From Phoronis australis (taxonomy: Eukaryota > Phoronida > Phoronidae): a stretch of DNA of 64,000 nt. The DNA lies in the NCBI GenBank assembly GCA_002633005.1, contig NMRA01000161.1, positions 262,101 through 326,100 of the forward strand, given 5' to 3'. The stretch's first letter is position 1; the number at the start of each line of letters is the position of its first letter. Below are positions 13,436 through 26,622 of the stretch, piece by piece. The position numbers were made by a program, and so were the translations under genes. A model generated the notes under the pieces. It was not told where the DNA came from, ran no database searches, and saw nothing but the letters and a program-made list of their open reading frames with translations.

Positions 13436-15830
13436 GAACTCTTAAAACTGCCACCCGTTCAGTAACGCTAGGACATCTCTAAAAATCAAGACTTCGCGAG
13501 ATTACGTGAGATATTACCGTGCATTTTAAATGAGAACAAGTGACTTTGACTATTAGCTAGGTCCTAGCGTAGGCCCTAGGTCTACTGAACGCACGCTTGA
13601 TTTTCCTTAGGTCACGTGATTTGGCCACAGATGTCATATTGACCAGACTTCTAGATGTTTGCGATGTTGCGTCTTTTTTGTTTTATGAGTGGCTCATGGC
13701 AAAGGTTATACTTCAGTCACTCGCCACTCAACAACAATCATATCGTTGGCCTAATGGGTGAACGCAACGTAATTTAATGGCGTAACGTTAACCCATTTGG
13801 CCAACCATAAAATCACAACAATGTGTTTTTGACCCCGTTATGACGGTACCCCTTTAATCGAGATGAAAAATACCCACATATCAGTGAAACCCCAAAATGC
13901 AAATTACCAAGGTGCCTGAATGAAAATCACATGGAGCTCATCCTTGAAATCCATTGTTTTAGTTCATGTTTTGGAGTGGAATGTGTTAGGACAAATTAGC
14001 TTTTCAAATCACACGCGATAAAATGGACAGAATGAAGTTGATGCATTTCTTTTCCTGGGGGATTAGTCGTCCCCAACTGGTAGAAATGATAACTGCGTGG
14101 GTAAAAGGCAATGTCGGAATTCTGCAGCGGCATAGCAATACAGTCTTTTTGCAAGTTGTCATTGTGTCAGCGTGAAGCACATCCGTATTCTCATACATAT
14201 TGGTTTTGTGTACGTCTTCGCTGAAATTAATACGACACTGCTGTAAGTTAATATATACATGTAAGCAAACATATGCGGGTTCAGACAAGACAATCAAGCA
14301 CAACCAAAAGACATTACCCAAGACTGAGCTCCGAAATACACTTGGTTTGTCAACGTGTTACCTTACATGTTCAAGATACCGTGCCAAAGGCGTGCAAGAA
14401 CAAATATGATTAGGGTGTGCGTAAATGCCGTCCAAGCCTATTTACCCTCTAAGGGTAAGCATAAGTTTTTGTGCCACTAAGGTCCATGCTTACGTATACT
14501 TTAAATGAGTTTCGTGAAACCTCATGGTTACACTGAGTGTACATGTACATGTACCAGGCAATGCTACTGACGGAATTCGAATCATAAGTCAGAACCACTG
14601 AATTATACAGTGTACGCAAACGTGCGAACAAGTAATACATGTACCTAAGAACAGTAAAATCAACATGTCATTGGTCGTCATCAATAATTCGATGGTCGTC
14701 GATTCGATTTTTGTTCCAGCGGTTTGCTTTGAAGTTCGTGTACATGAATCTTTGTGTATGTGTGTGCCCAACAGCTTTTCCCCTTTTTGCCGCCCCAGGC
14801 AGGGTGAACTGACGGATAGCAGTTCATTTCTTTCCTCTAACAAAACCACAAAATATGAAACATTTGCAGGCAGTGATTAAACATAAAGCGTGATCACGAT
14901 GTAAAAAAAAAAAACAAAAATGCGCACAAATACAGGAAATTGGCAGCTTTCTATCCAAAACCACGAGTCGCTTGCGAATACTAGGCAGCAACAAACAACG
15001 CACCCAGAATGTCGAAACAATACATATTCCTGAATTACATAAAGTATCGGGTTTGCCGATACTCTTACCTTTGGATTTGTATCATGGTCCTCGATGCCTT
15101 TTTACTGAGCCTGAAAAGCATTTAAAATTTGCGAAACGTGTCTTGTCGGGCCCAAAAATATCTCTTTAGTAAAAAACAATCTCTCAAGTATACAATCACA
15201 TTTGATTGACACCGACCCTTGTTTCAGAAGTCATTACTACTACGGAAAACCTTACTCGGTAGTTACACATTGTTTACATCCTCAATGAAGAACACAGAAT
15301 GGATTGTCTGGTGATCATGAAATGTAGTAGAAGGTGACTACACCCTATTTCCAGTGGCTGTGCAATACGATTCATACACAAGTCGTAGTGGCAATTTCAA
15401 CTGAAATTGGGCACTGCAAAACCGATTTGCCTGGCACAACTTTTGCTATGACTAATTAGGATACATTTTTAATACTTTCTAGGGGAAAATTGAAACAAAT
15501 GTCAGTTTCTAGATTGGAAATCCCATGAAAAGTTTCGAAAGAAAAGAAAAAGCAGATTGCTTGAAGTTGATATGTTCCTCGGCAAAAATGACCAGGTTGT
15601 GACGTCATGAAGTGTAGCGTGGCAGTATGATGGGCGGAAACTTAATGGAAGGACTCTTTAACGACCAATTCTGTTTCGTCGGAATCAAAAACTTGGAGAA
15701 ATTCAGAAATACAATCCTAGAATAAAGAAAAAACTGCATCAGGTTGTTGATGACGAAGAAGTCCATATAGAGCGTGTATCGGAAATATAAAATTATATTA
15801 AATTAAGATATCTTTCGCAACTGATAATTT
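13436..15830. other. No gene recognised
   Basis: Only short open frames on both strands. A palindrome-like CCTAGCGTAGGCCCTAGG lies near 13562-13580. Confidence 0.4.
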
Positions 15831-16510
15831 CAGTGGCGGAACTATGATATCACAAGGGTGGCGACTAACATTTTGTCTCGTAAACAATCGCGCAAAGCAC
15901 CGAATGGGGGGAGGTCAGGAGGGGGAGGGGGCACCTGCTTCTTTCCATAATGTTAATACACGTTTTTATATTTTGTGCAACCAGTTTATAGTAAAAGCTG
16001 TTTTGTTTCAAACTATCTTAAGTTGCCCAAAAGACCAAATTCAGTTTTCGTGTTGGCATTAACCACACGATTGCTTTGCAAATTGTCTTAATTTCAATGT
16101 TTGACAAAGAGAAAATTATGGGTTTCTGATGGATTCATCGAGGCTTCGATTGAAGTTTACATCTTACCAGCAGCTTCTGTTCCTTCATCGCCACTCAGCT
16201 TCTGTTTTCTTCATTGCACAGTGGAGCAGACGACGGAAACGGAGTGGTAATGCGCAGTGCATCTGCCGGTCGCCTTGGATATCACACTAATCTAACGTCG
16301 ACCCGGCCGGAGTGGCATTACTTTGCCACAGTAAGTTATCGTTAAGATTNACACAGACTAAAATTCCATTGTTAAATCTTGTTTCAGCCGTATAATATAA
16401 ATTACTGATGTTAATTAATAAACTCAGCATTTCCTTACGCTTTTGCTGTTTTATTCTTTGTGGCCGCCAAGGAAGGACTGGCCCCCACCCCCACCCCTAA
16501 ATCCGCCATG
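15831..16510. mobile_element. Possible element with CAGTGGCGGA-type ends
   Basis: The left end CAGTGGCGGAACTA and the inverted right end CATGGCGGATTTAGGGG look like a terminal inverted repeat pair of the same type as the element at 34866. No target duplication is visible, and a single N at 16350 lies between the ends, so they may belong to two different elements. Confidence 0.3.
16222..16330 (+). CDS. Orphan candidate coding exon, unknown gene
   Basis: A 109-nt segment lies between a good acceptor (pyrimidine-rich tract ending TTGCACAG) and a good donor (GTAAGT). Exactly one frame is open across it: 36 residues with DGNGVVMRSASAGR, HTNLTSTRPEW and HYFAT, including one NLT glycosylation sequon. 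It needs two bases from a previous exon and ends in phase 0. I do not recognise the family and found no partner exons; the N at 16350 is 20 bases downstream. Chance or a transposon-borne exon are alternatives. Confidence 0.4.
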
Positions 16511-16513
16511 CAG

Positions 16514-19500
16514 TTCACGATTTTTGCCTACCTAAGCAGATTTTGAAAATAAAGCGGGGTGCTTGTGGTAACCCCGATTTTTGTTATGTACGTAAAGTAC
16601 ATGATTGTAGCCAACTCGTGATGTAATACATGTATCAGGAGTCACACCTTTTAGAAAAACATGTGAAACAGGGTGTGGAACATTCAAGGATCTGGCGTAA
16701 ATCAAGCCCATGAACTCTGCAAAAGGAGCAGGACGTTGTGCCGCTGTATTCAGCGAAGTGACAGACAACGGAGGAATGGGCGATTCGTCATGAATCACAA
16801 AAACACAGCGCAGTGTGTCGTTCTGAATCTAATCAAAGCCAACATTTTAAAAAAATATACCTCATTAACAATAATCTGTTTTGGGACGCAATAACGATAA
16901 CGTTCCTTAAAAGAACATAGATCACCAAGCACGGCAAAAGGTAACTCCAGTCACTTACTAAGTTAAAGTCAAAGGTTAGTGAGTGCAAACGTACAATTTG
17001 AATAGCTCAGTGCATACATACTGTTCAAATCTACTTAAATATGAAATTGATCGTCAAGGCCAGATGTTACGTTCTTTAGCCGTTGGCTCCTGATTACAAT
17101 GGAAGGAATATTGGCTTAACAAACGTAAAATCAGCTAAAGGATGATGATGGCAAATTAACCATCACTTTGTGTGTTGGCTTATGGGAGCTTGGTATACCA
17201 AAACGTGATGATCATGCAGTTAGTCTGAACTGTACACTATTACTGTCAGAACAAAGAGATAAAATTGGAATATTATACATTGGCAAGTTACCCAAGCAAC
17301 GCGGCTCACACGCTCATCACCGTATCCCCGCACTCATGATGAACAGGCTCACAGACTGCAAACTCTACTCACCCATAAACACGACTCCGCACGGCTCCTG
17401 GGCTGCAGGACCCCCGCACCTACATTGTGCAAGTAAAATGCGTCCCGTGGATACAGTGGCATGAATCTTAGTCGCCTGAGTTAGTAAGCATTGTTTTGAG
17501 GTCCGTAAACGGTATTGTGTGAGTGCGAGTTCCCGTTTGTGAGTCTGTGACTTGAGTTTTGATGAGGCCGGGGGAACATCAACCGATCACGTTTGATTCA
17601 AAAAGGTTTGTAAGGGGTTTGAGGACTCCGTTCTATTAAATGTGGATTAGTCCGTCTCAAATGACACATTTCGAGGGCAACTTCGATATTCACAAGCCTA
17701 CTTTAGTAACTGCAAAGGTTAATTCTAGTGGCATACTACGAAATTGAATGAACCTTCTGCAACTTGCTCCAAATTTCCAAAAAGTGAAAATTTGAATTCA
17801 TGCAATTTGAATTCGAAAGATTCCCTATGAGGTCATTTCATCTTTAACGAAAGAGGTAAGGCTAAGGTACTAGTACGAGAATACAGTAGTACGTGGGATA
17901 CATGTATGTATTGGTTACATAATCAATGTCAAAAATTTAAATACGTTTTAGAAAAATGTTTCTAACCATCTGTCCGGACGTGCAGGGAAATGTCCTAGCG
18001 AACTGGAACAAATATAACAATACAAGTCAAGAAAGTGCGTTGAGAAATTTAACACAATCAAATTCTCGAGAAAATGGGTTATTCTCATGCATCAGGGAAT
18101 AACTTTTTAAGTGCACTACTTTGCCTTGGGATACAGAGCACTGCATTAAATTAGTGTCGATAAAGTGGTGACTAGTAGCATGCATTATTGCCATGAAAAC
18201 ACAAGGGGCATTCTAGTCTTGAACAAGCTCCCAACCGGTTGCGCATTGTTGTGCTAAACAATGACACTATTCAGTGCGTTTTTGTCTCGGGCAGTGTTGG
18301 CATGCGCCCGCAACCGCGTTGTCATGACGGCGTCGTGACCACTTATATGTATCTCGTAAAGACAACGCCTTCTACGTAACAGTAGGCTAACAGCGATGCA
18401 ATTTGAAGCCCTTCTTTCAATGCTTGTGTAAGACGCGTTTAATATGCCCGAGGTATAACAAATATTGTTATGACTCAAAAGTGTTCAGTATTTTACAACC
18501 GATGGTGGAAGTACAGTGTAGGAACTTGTGCGCTAAATACAATGTACATGTACACTCGGTGCCGACGGCTGACGACAATCGGAGGCTGTGGTCGGTGATA
18601 AGACATGTGTGAGAATATTTGCAGGCGAAGCATTTTGTTGCTTTTAGTGTCAAAGTTCCCTTTTCTTTTCCACGCGCGAGATGGCGAGAGAGAACTAAGC
18701 TACCACAAGGGGTCAGAAATCACCTGCAATCGCCCAAGCAAATGCCAGTCAACCCTGGACATTGTCATAATTGACAATTAAAACTGAAGGCGAATTCTTC
18801 ATAAGACATGGCAAATATGGATGTAGAGGCAAAGAAAACTGAAATTGCCATGTAGCACGAGCCCATCCAAAAACTGGACGCCAATCGTGCTAGCTCATCA
18901 ACAAGGAGACATTTCCAAACATAAATATCCAGAAAGAATCTTATTCACTGAAAGAAGTGGGGGCTTAAGCACTTGGGGCGCCATAGTAATCGGATATCTC
19001 GGCAGTAAAATCAACGGCAGATATTCTCCTCAGTAGGGTCACATGTTTTTAAACCCCACGGTATACATCAAACATTGAGAAGCGCGTGAACAAAACTTAA
19101 TAACTATAGATCTGTAGAACAACAAGGACAGCCGTGCTCTCACACCAGTTTAAGTTGAGGCAGACGCAAATAAAACATTTTCTCAAGGGGGCGTGACACA
19201 GTTGTCTGACCAGAATGAAAATAACAGCACGCATGTTCTCCTTAATAAGATCAGACCGAATAAAGGTCTTAAAGAGATATTACAGAACTAGGTAGATATT
19301 GAGAAAACCGTGAAGAAAACTAAATTTGTCACTTGGGGACGCCTGAGCTTCCGAAAATTAATGTCAGATATGCTCTTCTCAATACGAGCAAAGCTGACAC
19401 CTACCACGATGATTTGTTGAAGCGGAGTGGTTGCTAGGGACGCATATAGAGACAACAAATACGCAAACACGTTTTAAAAAGCCACTAACTGTCGCGCATC

Positions 19501-22500
19501 ATAGCGGTCAAATCTACCCTGAAGCTCCTCCTTGATGGTAGCGTTTGCCCAAAATCATAAGCATCTATCAATGAGCCTCGGTATATGCTGAAACACACGC
19601 CAAAAGTCTCAAAACTCCGTCCAAAGGACGTCACTCGTTGCAATGCCAGCGCCATCAGTAGGGAATCCATGAAGATCCATCTAGGAACATGGTGGACAAC
19701 GAAGTCTTTCTCCACAGCCTTACAATAATTGGTCCGATATATAGTCACTCTCGATCGGCGATTTAGCAGAAATTCTGACAAGGTTTCAAAGTTAGCGTTT
19801 TATTTTTTCGATTCCTATAAACAGTATTTTATATCAAGGATTCAAGGTATTTTGTCGTAGTTATAACAGACTAAGTTGGGTTTAATGTCCTATAATTATT
19901 ATTGATAACTTTATAACAAGTTTATGAACTAGTGACAATCCACTGCCACGTACATGTATATTGTGATTAACATCCTGTGGAAATGATCAATTACATAAAA
20001 AGATGCGATATGCATGTACAGTACTTCCGACTGGACTGGTGTGAGTACAGCTGATTGTTTTACCAGTGCTAGATCAGACATGTATCAGAATGTTACTAAG
20101 TAGGCGCGTTTTTTACAAAAACTACCAACCAAATTTAGAGTCAACGTATGTGTTTCTGTCTTGTTCAATGCTAAAGTGATCTTGCAAACTAGGAATACTA
20201 GCCCGACAAAATATATCACAATTTTTTTCGCACGATCATGGAACATGAAATTTTAGACCCCGACCACGGCATCTATGGATAAAGCAATCACAACCCTTCC
20301 TACCAAGGGCCTCTTCAGAGATCAATTGCTATCACGGGGAGGAATATTTTGTCCTTTACAAATTAAGGAGATAAATGTTTCGTCTCTCTTTTTTCAATTC
20401 GAATAGTTGTTAGTTAATATGGACACCTCCGGAAATCGCAATGGCATTATTTCCAGGTTGTCATCCACTCTCTTACGTTCAACCGCTGTTACCTGGGGTT
20501 CATTGACTTAGTTTATTTTACCCTACTCTTACTTGGACAAAAAGTGGAAAAGAAATATTGGTTTAGAAAATTCTATTAAGGTTATTATGAAGTCATTATC
20601 GACTGTTAAAAATTGAAAAGACTGGAAACTTTAAAAACAAAAGAGTACTAGCCTATTTGCGTATACAGTATTTTAAAAAAATCGACATTATCGACCAAAA
20701 GAATGATGTTTTGAGATCGGCCTTAGCGTAGAATCAAGCCTGCAACCTTTGCAGTCGCAGTCAAAACCTCTACTGGCGGAGATGAACTACTATCTATCAA
20801 TGGCAGTCGTTTCAGCGTATTGCACCGGTAATGTCAACGGCCTCGTTTTCAGCGAACGTCTGTGAGACAACGGCGAGAAGTGATTGTGTGTAACAAAAAC
20901 GCAATAACACAACTGGTTGCGTTGTTTTATAGCTCGAATCAAAGTTAATATCTTTAAGAGATGTGACCGATACAACAAGAATTCCAAAATTGCGATTTCG
21001 TCCGCAGAACCGACAATGTGCCATTAATTAGCAATATTTTCCAAATTTCAGATTTAGAAATATATGAGAAAGAGTTCTAAATGATAGTTTAATATTAAAA
21101 GTCTGAAGTTTTTTAGCCTGTCTGCATGTATATTATTGAGACATTGAACCAAAAACCAACAGAGTAAGAAGTAAATTGGGTGGCAGTTGTGACTCAATAA
21201 AATGCGCCATCTTTGTCTAAAAAGCAACATGGGTATAAATAATCTGTTTATTCCACGTCCAAATGCAAATCATCCGCCTGGTATAAATTCATAGATTTGT
21301 GATCATTCCAAGGTTATTTCTCGATGTACGAAGGTTTCAGGTGCCTCAAAGAGTAAATTTCATTCTGTCAACAAATTGTTTCCTGTAATCTGTGGGAAAT
21401 AATACAACTAAATTCAAATTTCATACATCAAATATGGTAAATTACTAGACAACCACGAGATGTTAATCATAGCTTCACCCTAACAATTACTGAGCATTGT
21501 GACCAATTCTCTCTGAAGAGGCGTAAATTATACATCGTCATTAGTTTACGTCATAATACGTGAGCAATCTCCCATATTTCTATACCGTCACACAATCCAC
21601 CAATAAGTTCGGTGATTGCGCACCAAAAGGGGTGTAAAAGAACGATACCGCATCTGAAAAGTCCATTTTCACAACATTTCTCCGTTTTACCAATTGGTAC
21701 TTACAACTGCAGCAAATCAACAGCCGTCAAATCTTCACGATTCCGTCTGTAAGTCCATATATTGATCAACGGAATCAAGACGGTACAGAACTCAAGATGT
21801 AATTTCAGACTAAATTGCTCGAAGCATTAGTTGTGTATAAAATGCATGCATAAGGGATGTTCTGGGAAATATTTCCATGTGTGAAAACTACAACCGTTTT
21901 CGTCAGAGGAAATACACCCACATAGGACCAAGTGAAAAGTGTAAGGAAAGGTTAAGTACGAGTGACCTTGCGTACATTCACGGCTTTCTTTGCAGTTTAG
22001 ACACGCACACGTGCACATACATTGCATATTTTACTAGAGGTTTCAGCAGAAATACGTGCCTGACTTTTATCTCTGTTCAACTTGGTGCGCTGAGGAAAAT
22101 CAGTCGGGAAACAGTTGACAGCCGTGCTGTATGTTTATATGGTCCACCAAACCGCATTTAGATGACTAAAGCAAGGTTGTCTTGTTTGCTGTTTAGCGAC
22201 TTATTACTTGTAGTATTAGACCAATGATACATTCATTTACCTCAAAAGATGGATTTGATTGGCAGATTTTAATAGTAAAAGCAAAACCAATACATTAAAC
22301 ACGGATTAACTGACAAATGAAATTTCTAGAATTGATTGCAACATTTCCTACATGTATATCATTTAATCAAAACGGACAACTATTTAATAAGATTTGTCTG
22401 CACGCCTGTACATATATGCACTGCTGTTTCCAGTCAGCTGCTTTGCATTGGTACCAGGAATTGATTGTGCGTGTACAATGTAGTTCCAAACAACACAGCA

Positions 22501-24057
22501 ATATTTTCATCCAGCCGTGCATACAATTTTTCCAAAACTCTCCAAGATACCACTGCGAATACCTGTGGAGTAATCCAATTCTTTGAGTCGGTTCCAACGA
22601 AAAAATACTCTAAAGCTACTCTATCGATATCAGCAATAGGGCATATTTGTACTTTTTGTCAAAAATCTTGTTTGTGTTAGAGTAAAAATTTTAAGACTGC
22701 GCTACATGGCGTCGGGAAGAATCGGCACTTTCGCGAAAATATTAAGTGTATACAATTAAAGAAAATACATGAACTTTAAGGGTAGTGTATTTAAAAATTG
22801 AAAAACCTCGTTGTTTCTATTAGTACCGTCACTTACTTCTCTTCGTTGACATCAAACTGAAAGTTGTACAGATGTTAGATTTGACATAATGCAGAAATTC
22901 ATCGATTCGGTTTAGCTTTTCGGGCAAAATATAGGGACAGAATCGCTTTTAATCTTGAAAACCCCAACTAAAGGATTACTGTTGAATGGGATACATACAT
23001 ATGGTCTTCAGTTTTGAAGTTAGTCGATCAAACCAGAGCTACAAAACAATAAAATCCGGTGCGCATTGTGTTTTGTGATTTTACATACGTGTACAATTGA
23101 CCTGTCGATAGGGGGCGGAGCTTATGATAGGTCAATTGGATAATTCTTAACTGTCTAACAGCCACTCCTCAAATCAAGGCAGGTAAGTTTCTTAAACGAG
23201 TGCGATGTACCTCGGTTAGCTGGGGCTTTGGCTGCTACGCAAAAGTTTCAGGCTAGATTCTGGGGCTCAGATCTCGATGAAGTAATGTTATCGCCGATGA
23301 TTTCACTATGTCAAAACAAAAAATCTCAGAATAACCGTGGTTAATATTTTCAGCAGTCAATTTTTGTATCGTCCGGTCTTTTTGAAGCTAAGTACAACGA
23401 ATACACAAGGATTAATAGTTACTAATATTTAAATATTCCCTGAAAACGAGCAATTCTGAATCGACAGAACCCTTTATCACTGTACTCGAAATCGAGGTCC
23501 TTTTGACATTTTCCTTCTACTTTAAGACGAACTCAACATAACTGTTTATTATTCTCTCGACCTTCACTTTATTATGGTTCACGCACATGAGTGTCTAGTT
23601 CGAGTTCGCACTTGATGACCCTCACGATACAAACCTGAGTAAAAACGTGAAATTCCCGTTCAGACTTTCAGCTTTAATGCTGGGGTCACCAAATGCAACC
23701 TAAGGTTTGACATTCATTCACGCAAACCACGACGTGCTCGAGCACAGAGTTTTGTACAAACACATGGGAGATGTTCAAAGTAAGTTCAAGTAAAAAATAA
23801 GACCACGGGTCCATTTTCGTTACTGGACAGAAACACTCAGTCCGGGCTTCTATTTTACCATTTCAGGTTTTAAGGAATAAGGGTATCAATATTTCCGTAA
23901 TCGTTTTCAGTCTCAAGCTGTACAACTATTTGTTTTTATGAGCACACGACATAAATCGTTTTTGCGTTAAATCTGTTTTCATTCACACACGCTCATACAT
24001 GTACATGTACAATATACATGTAGTCACCGAGTTACGAGGAGACGCCTTCATACAATG
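16514..24057. other. 7.5-kb stretch without a supported gene
   Basis: I found only short open frames, for example 19485-19781 on the minus strand (98 codons, no known motif), and no strong repeat. It may be intron or intergenic sequence. Confidence 0.4.
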
Positions 24058-24059
24058 CC

Positions 24060-24125
24060 TGGTTGTCCGCCAGTGAACCGGGTCTTACGAACGGGTCTCA
24101 AGCTCAAGCCACTGCGCCAGACAGT
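24060..24125 (-). mobile_element. tRNA-derived SINE head or tRNA relic
   Basis: On the minus strand an A box TGGCGCAGTGGCTTGAGC is followed at tRNA spacing by GGTTCACTGGC, a degenerate B box. Confidence 0.45.
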
Positions 24126-24257
24126 TTATACAAGCGTCAACTAGAGTTGGCTTTATGGCCGATATGTGACCAGTTAAGTTTAACTAGTGCTGCTCTCTTT
24201 CGGCCTTGATTCTGTTTAACAAGCATGGCTTCCTGTTGAACATGTTTTCTAGCCGAG

Positions 24258-25470
24258 TAATGGGGTTATTCGACAATCTTTACATTACTAGAGGGCGCGT
24301 GTGTACTAATGGTGATAGATTTCATTACGAAAAAGTCCAATAGGTTTTCCTATTGGATTCCTATAGGAATTCCTGTAGAATTTTCTATAGGAATTCCTAT
24401 TGCATCCTAAAGGAAGTCCTATAGGATTCCTATAGGATCATTTAGGATTCCTATATGATTTCCTATTGGATCCTATAGGAAATCCAATAGGATCCTATAG
24501 GTATCATTTAGGATATCCTAAAGAAAATCCTATAGCAATTCTTATAAGACTTTTAAGACATCCGTTAGGATTTCCCATCATGATATTTTCAATGCATACG
24601 TAATTCAATAAAACAACAGTGGAACTCAGGTAACCTCAAAGTTCTTGTAGAGCAGTCTACTCTGTTCTTAACTAAGGTTTACAGCAGCATATCTATATAT
24701 GTTACAATTAAATGGTGCACTAAACTGGGGCTACAAAAGATCCGTGTGTTCTTTTTTGCTTTTTCAAAACATGTTAAAGTAACTTGATATGTTAATTTTG
24801 AATGCTACAGGCTTTTATATGTTGTTCTCTGAGCCAATGCTGTAAGCTTATGTCGAGTGTTTTACATGTAATTGCTGTAAAGATAACTGTTCAGTGACAC
24901 CTGTCCAGTTGAGAAACTGTCCATTTTGGCCACTAAGCCATACACATAATCAAAACGTTTCCTTAGAAGTTTAGACACAACATTATAATCTACAACACCA
25001 GAAATTAAACAGTTATAATGACAGCTATATAGTTTACCATTTTATGTTATGTTTTAAGAGAATTTCATCTACAGGAAATTCAGTAGGATTCTATAAGTTC
25101 AATAAGATCCTATAGGAAGTTCATTGGTTTCATTAGGGAATCCTATCGGATCCAATACGAAATCCTATAGGATCCAATGGGAAATTCTACAGGATTCCTA
25201 CAGGAAGTCATATAGGTAATCTATAGGAGCCAATAGGAAATCCTGTAGGATCCTACAAGAATTCCTATAGGATCCTATAGGAAATCCTATAGGATGCTAT
25301 TGAATATTTTTGTATGAGTTAAGCAGCCTTGATTTCGCAAGCCCTTTAATTCATGATGAAATTACTTGCAGCCGTGCCAACTGAATCTGAGATTGCGTGA
25401 AAAGGGTGCTTCTACGACAGGATATAAGCATGACCTTATACAAAGGTAAGGTTTGTGTTTCTTTTAACGA
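24258..25470. repeat. Segmental duplication copy A, interrupted by a 1-kb transposon
   Basis: Left part 24258-24328 and right part 25319-25470 match copy B (26013-26100 and 26513-26622). Shared landmarks are GAGGGCGCG, GGTGATAGAT, AAGCAGCC and CTACGACAGGATATAAGC. The insertion between them is absent from copy B, which gives its boundaries. Copy A in turn lacks the 407-bp MITE found in copy B. Confidence 0.88.
24329..25318. mobile_element. About 990-bp transposon with arrays of the TCCTATAGGA palindrome
   Basis: Its boundaries come from the empty site in copy B. The ends are similar inverted repeats (TCATTACGAAAAAGTCCAATAG and, on the other strand, TCATACAAAAATATTCAATAG, each imperfect). Each arm, about 24345-24560 and 25070-25305, is a run of variants of TCCTATAGGA, a self-complementary decamer. 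The core 24580-25065 is ordinary sequence without coding potential. It is probably a non-autonomous DNA transposon. Confidence 0.75.
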
Positions 25471-26012
25471 CTATCCCATGTTTACAATACCGATACCTGT
25501 TCATTGAGGTACTGGCCGATGTTGACTGATGTGTGTTGACACTTAACGTACATGGGCGGCACAGCACTGAGAAAAGTGGGGAGCTAGAGCCCCACAGCCA
25601 CCCTGTAGACCATGATCGCTGGAACACTGAAAAAAGCTCATTGGTTCCCTGCGTGCCGCTAGGTGGTAGCCAGCACGCAGGTATAGCAGGCAGTAGCATG
25701 CCGCGCTTTATGATTGGTTGATGTAACCTCGGCAGTCATTGATTAGCTTTACAACAAATTTAAACAATGGCGGACCACGAACGATTTTCAGCCTTGTCAT
25801 GCAATTGGCGTAGCAGCAACTTTTTCTTTTCTGCAGTAATGTTTAACAGCCGAGTGCTTGAAGCTCATGCATGTACAATGAAACACGTAGGCCTATGCCA
25901 TCATCTGGCCGACTTAACTAGTGTGTTATTTGTGCTGTAATAATACAAGACAGCAACGTAAACAAAGGTCAGCGACAGTAGAAAGATGCACTCCTAAAAG
26001 AAGCAACCACAG
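25471..26012. other. Spacer between duplication copies A and B
   Basis: No gene or strong repeat recognised. Short open frames on both strands near 25430-25720 look like shadows of a GC-richer patch. Confidence 0.4.
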
Positions 26013-26622
26013 TGGGGCTATTCGGAAAATTTACATTAACTAGAGGGCGCGCGTGTACTAGTGGTGATAGATAAGCAGCCTCGATTTCGCGAGCCCTTTA
26101 AAAACCTGGGCCCGGTCTCCAATCTTTTTACTCGAAATGGAACTCGAAATTAGGTTTGGCATTTTTTACTCTACTTTTGGGCGAACTCAAGATAAGTGTC
26201 TATTATTCTATGCTCGAGTACACAATAACTTACGTAGATAATTTACTGCCCTTAGTTCACAGTTTGTAAACCCAATATTAAAACAATGAGTTCGAGTTTG
26301 AACTCGAAATTTCGAGTTTTTACTCGAGTTTGTAGCACGAATATAAGGGTCTTCAAGGGCAAACTTGAGCTAGAAGCTCCTATGCATAAACTATAATGTA
26401 TTCGAGCACAATCTGATAACCAATTATCTTAAGTTTGCACAAAAGGAGCAGAGAAATTGCCAAAAATAGTTTCGAGTTCGTTTCGAGTACAAAGATTAGA
26501 GACCAGGCCCTGATGGTGAAATGGCTTGCAACCGTGCCAACTGAATCTGAGATTGCGTGAAAAGGGTGCTTCTACGACAGGATATAAGCATGACCTTATA
26601 CAAAGGTAAGGTTTGTGATTAT
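26013..26622. repeat. Segmental duplication copy B, interrupted by the 407-bp MITE
   Basis: Homologous to copy A on both sides of the MITE at 26106-26512. The empty site in copy A reads CCCTTTAATTCATGATG where copy B has the MITE after CCCTTTAAAAAC. The two copies are about 1.1-1.7 kb apart in direct orientation. Confidence 0.88.
26106..26512. mobile_element. 407-bp MITE, copy 1
   Basis: Ends are CTGGGCCCGGTCTCC on the left and, inverted, CAGGGCCTGGTCTC on the right. It is the same family and exact length as 63048-63454. The interior contains inverted clusters of ACTCGAAA and TTCGAGT. It inserted into duplication copy B after the duplication, or was lost from the other copy. Confidence 0.87.
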
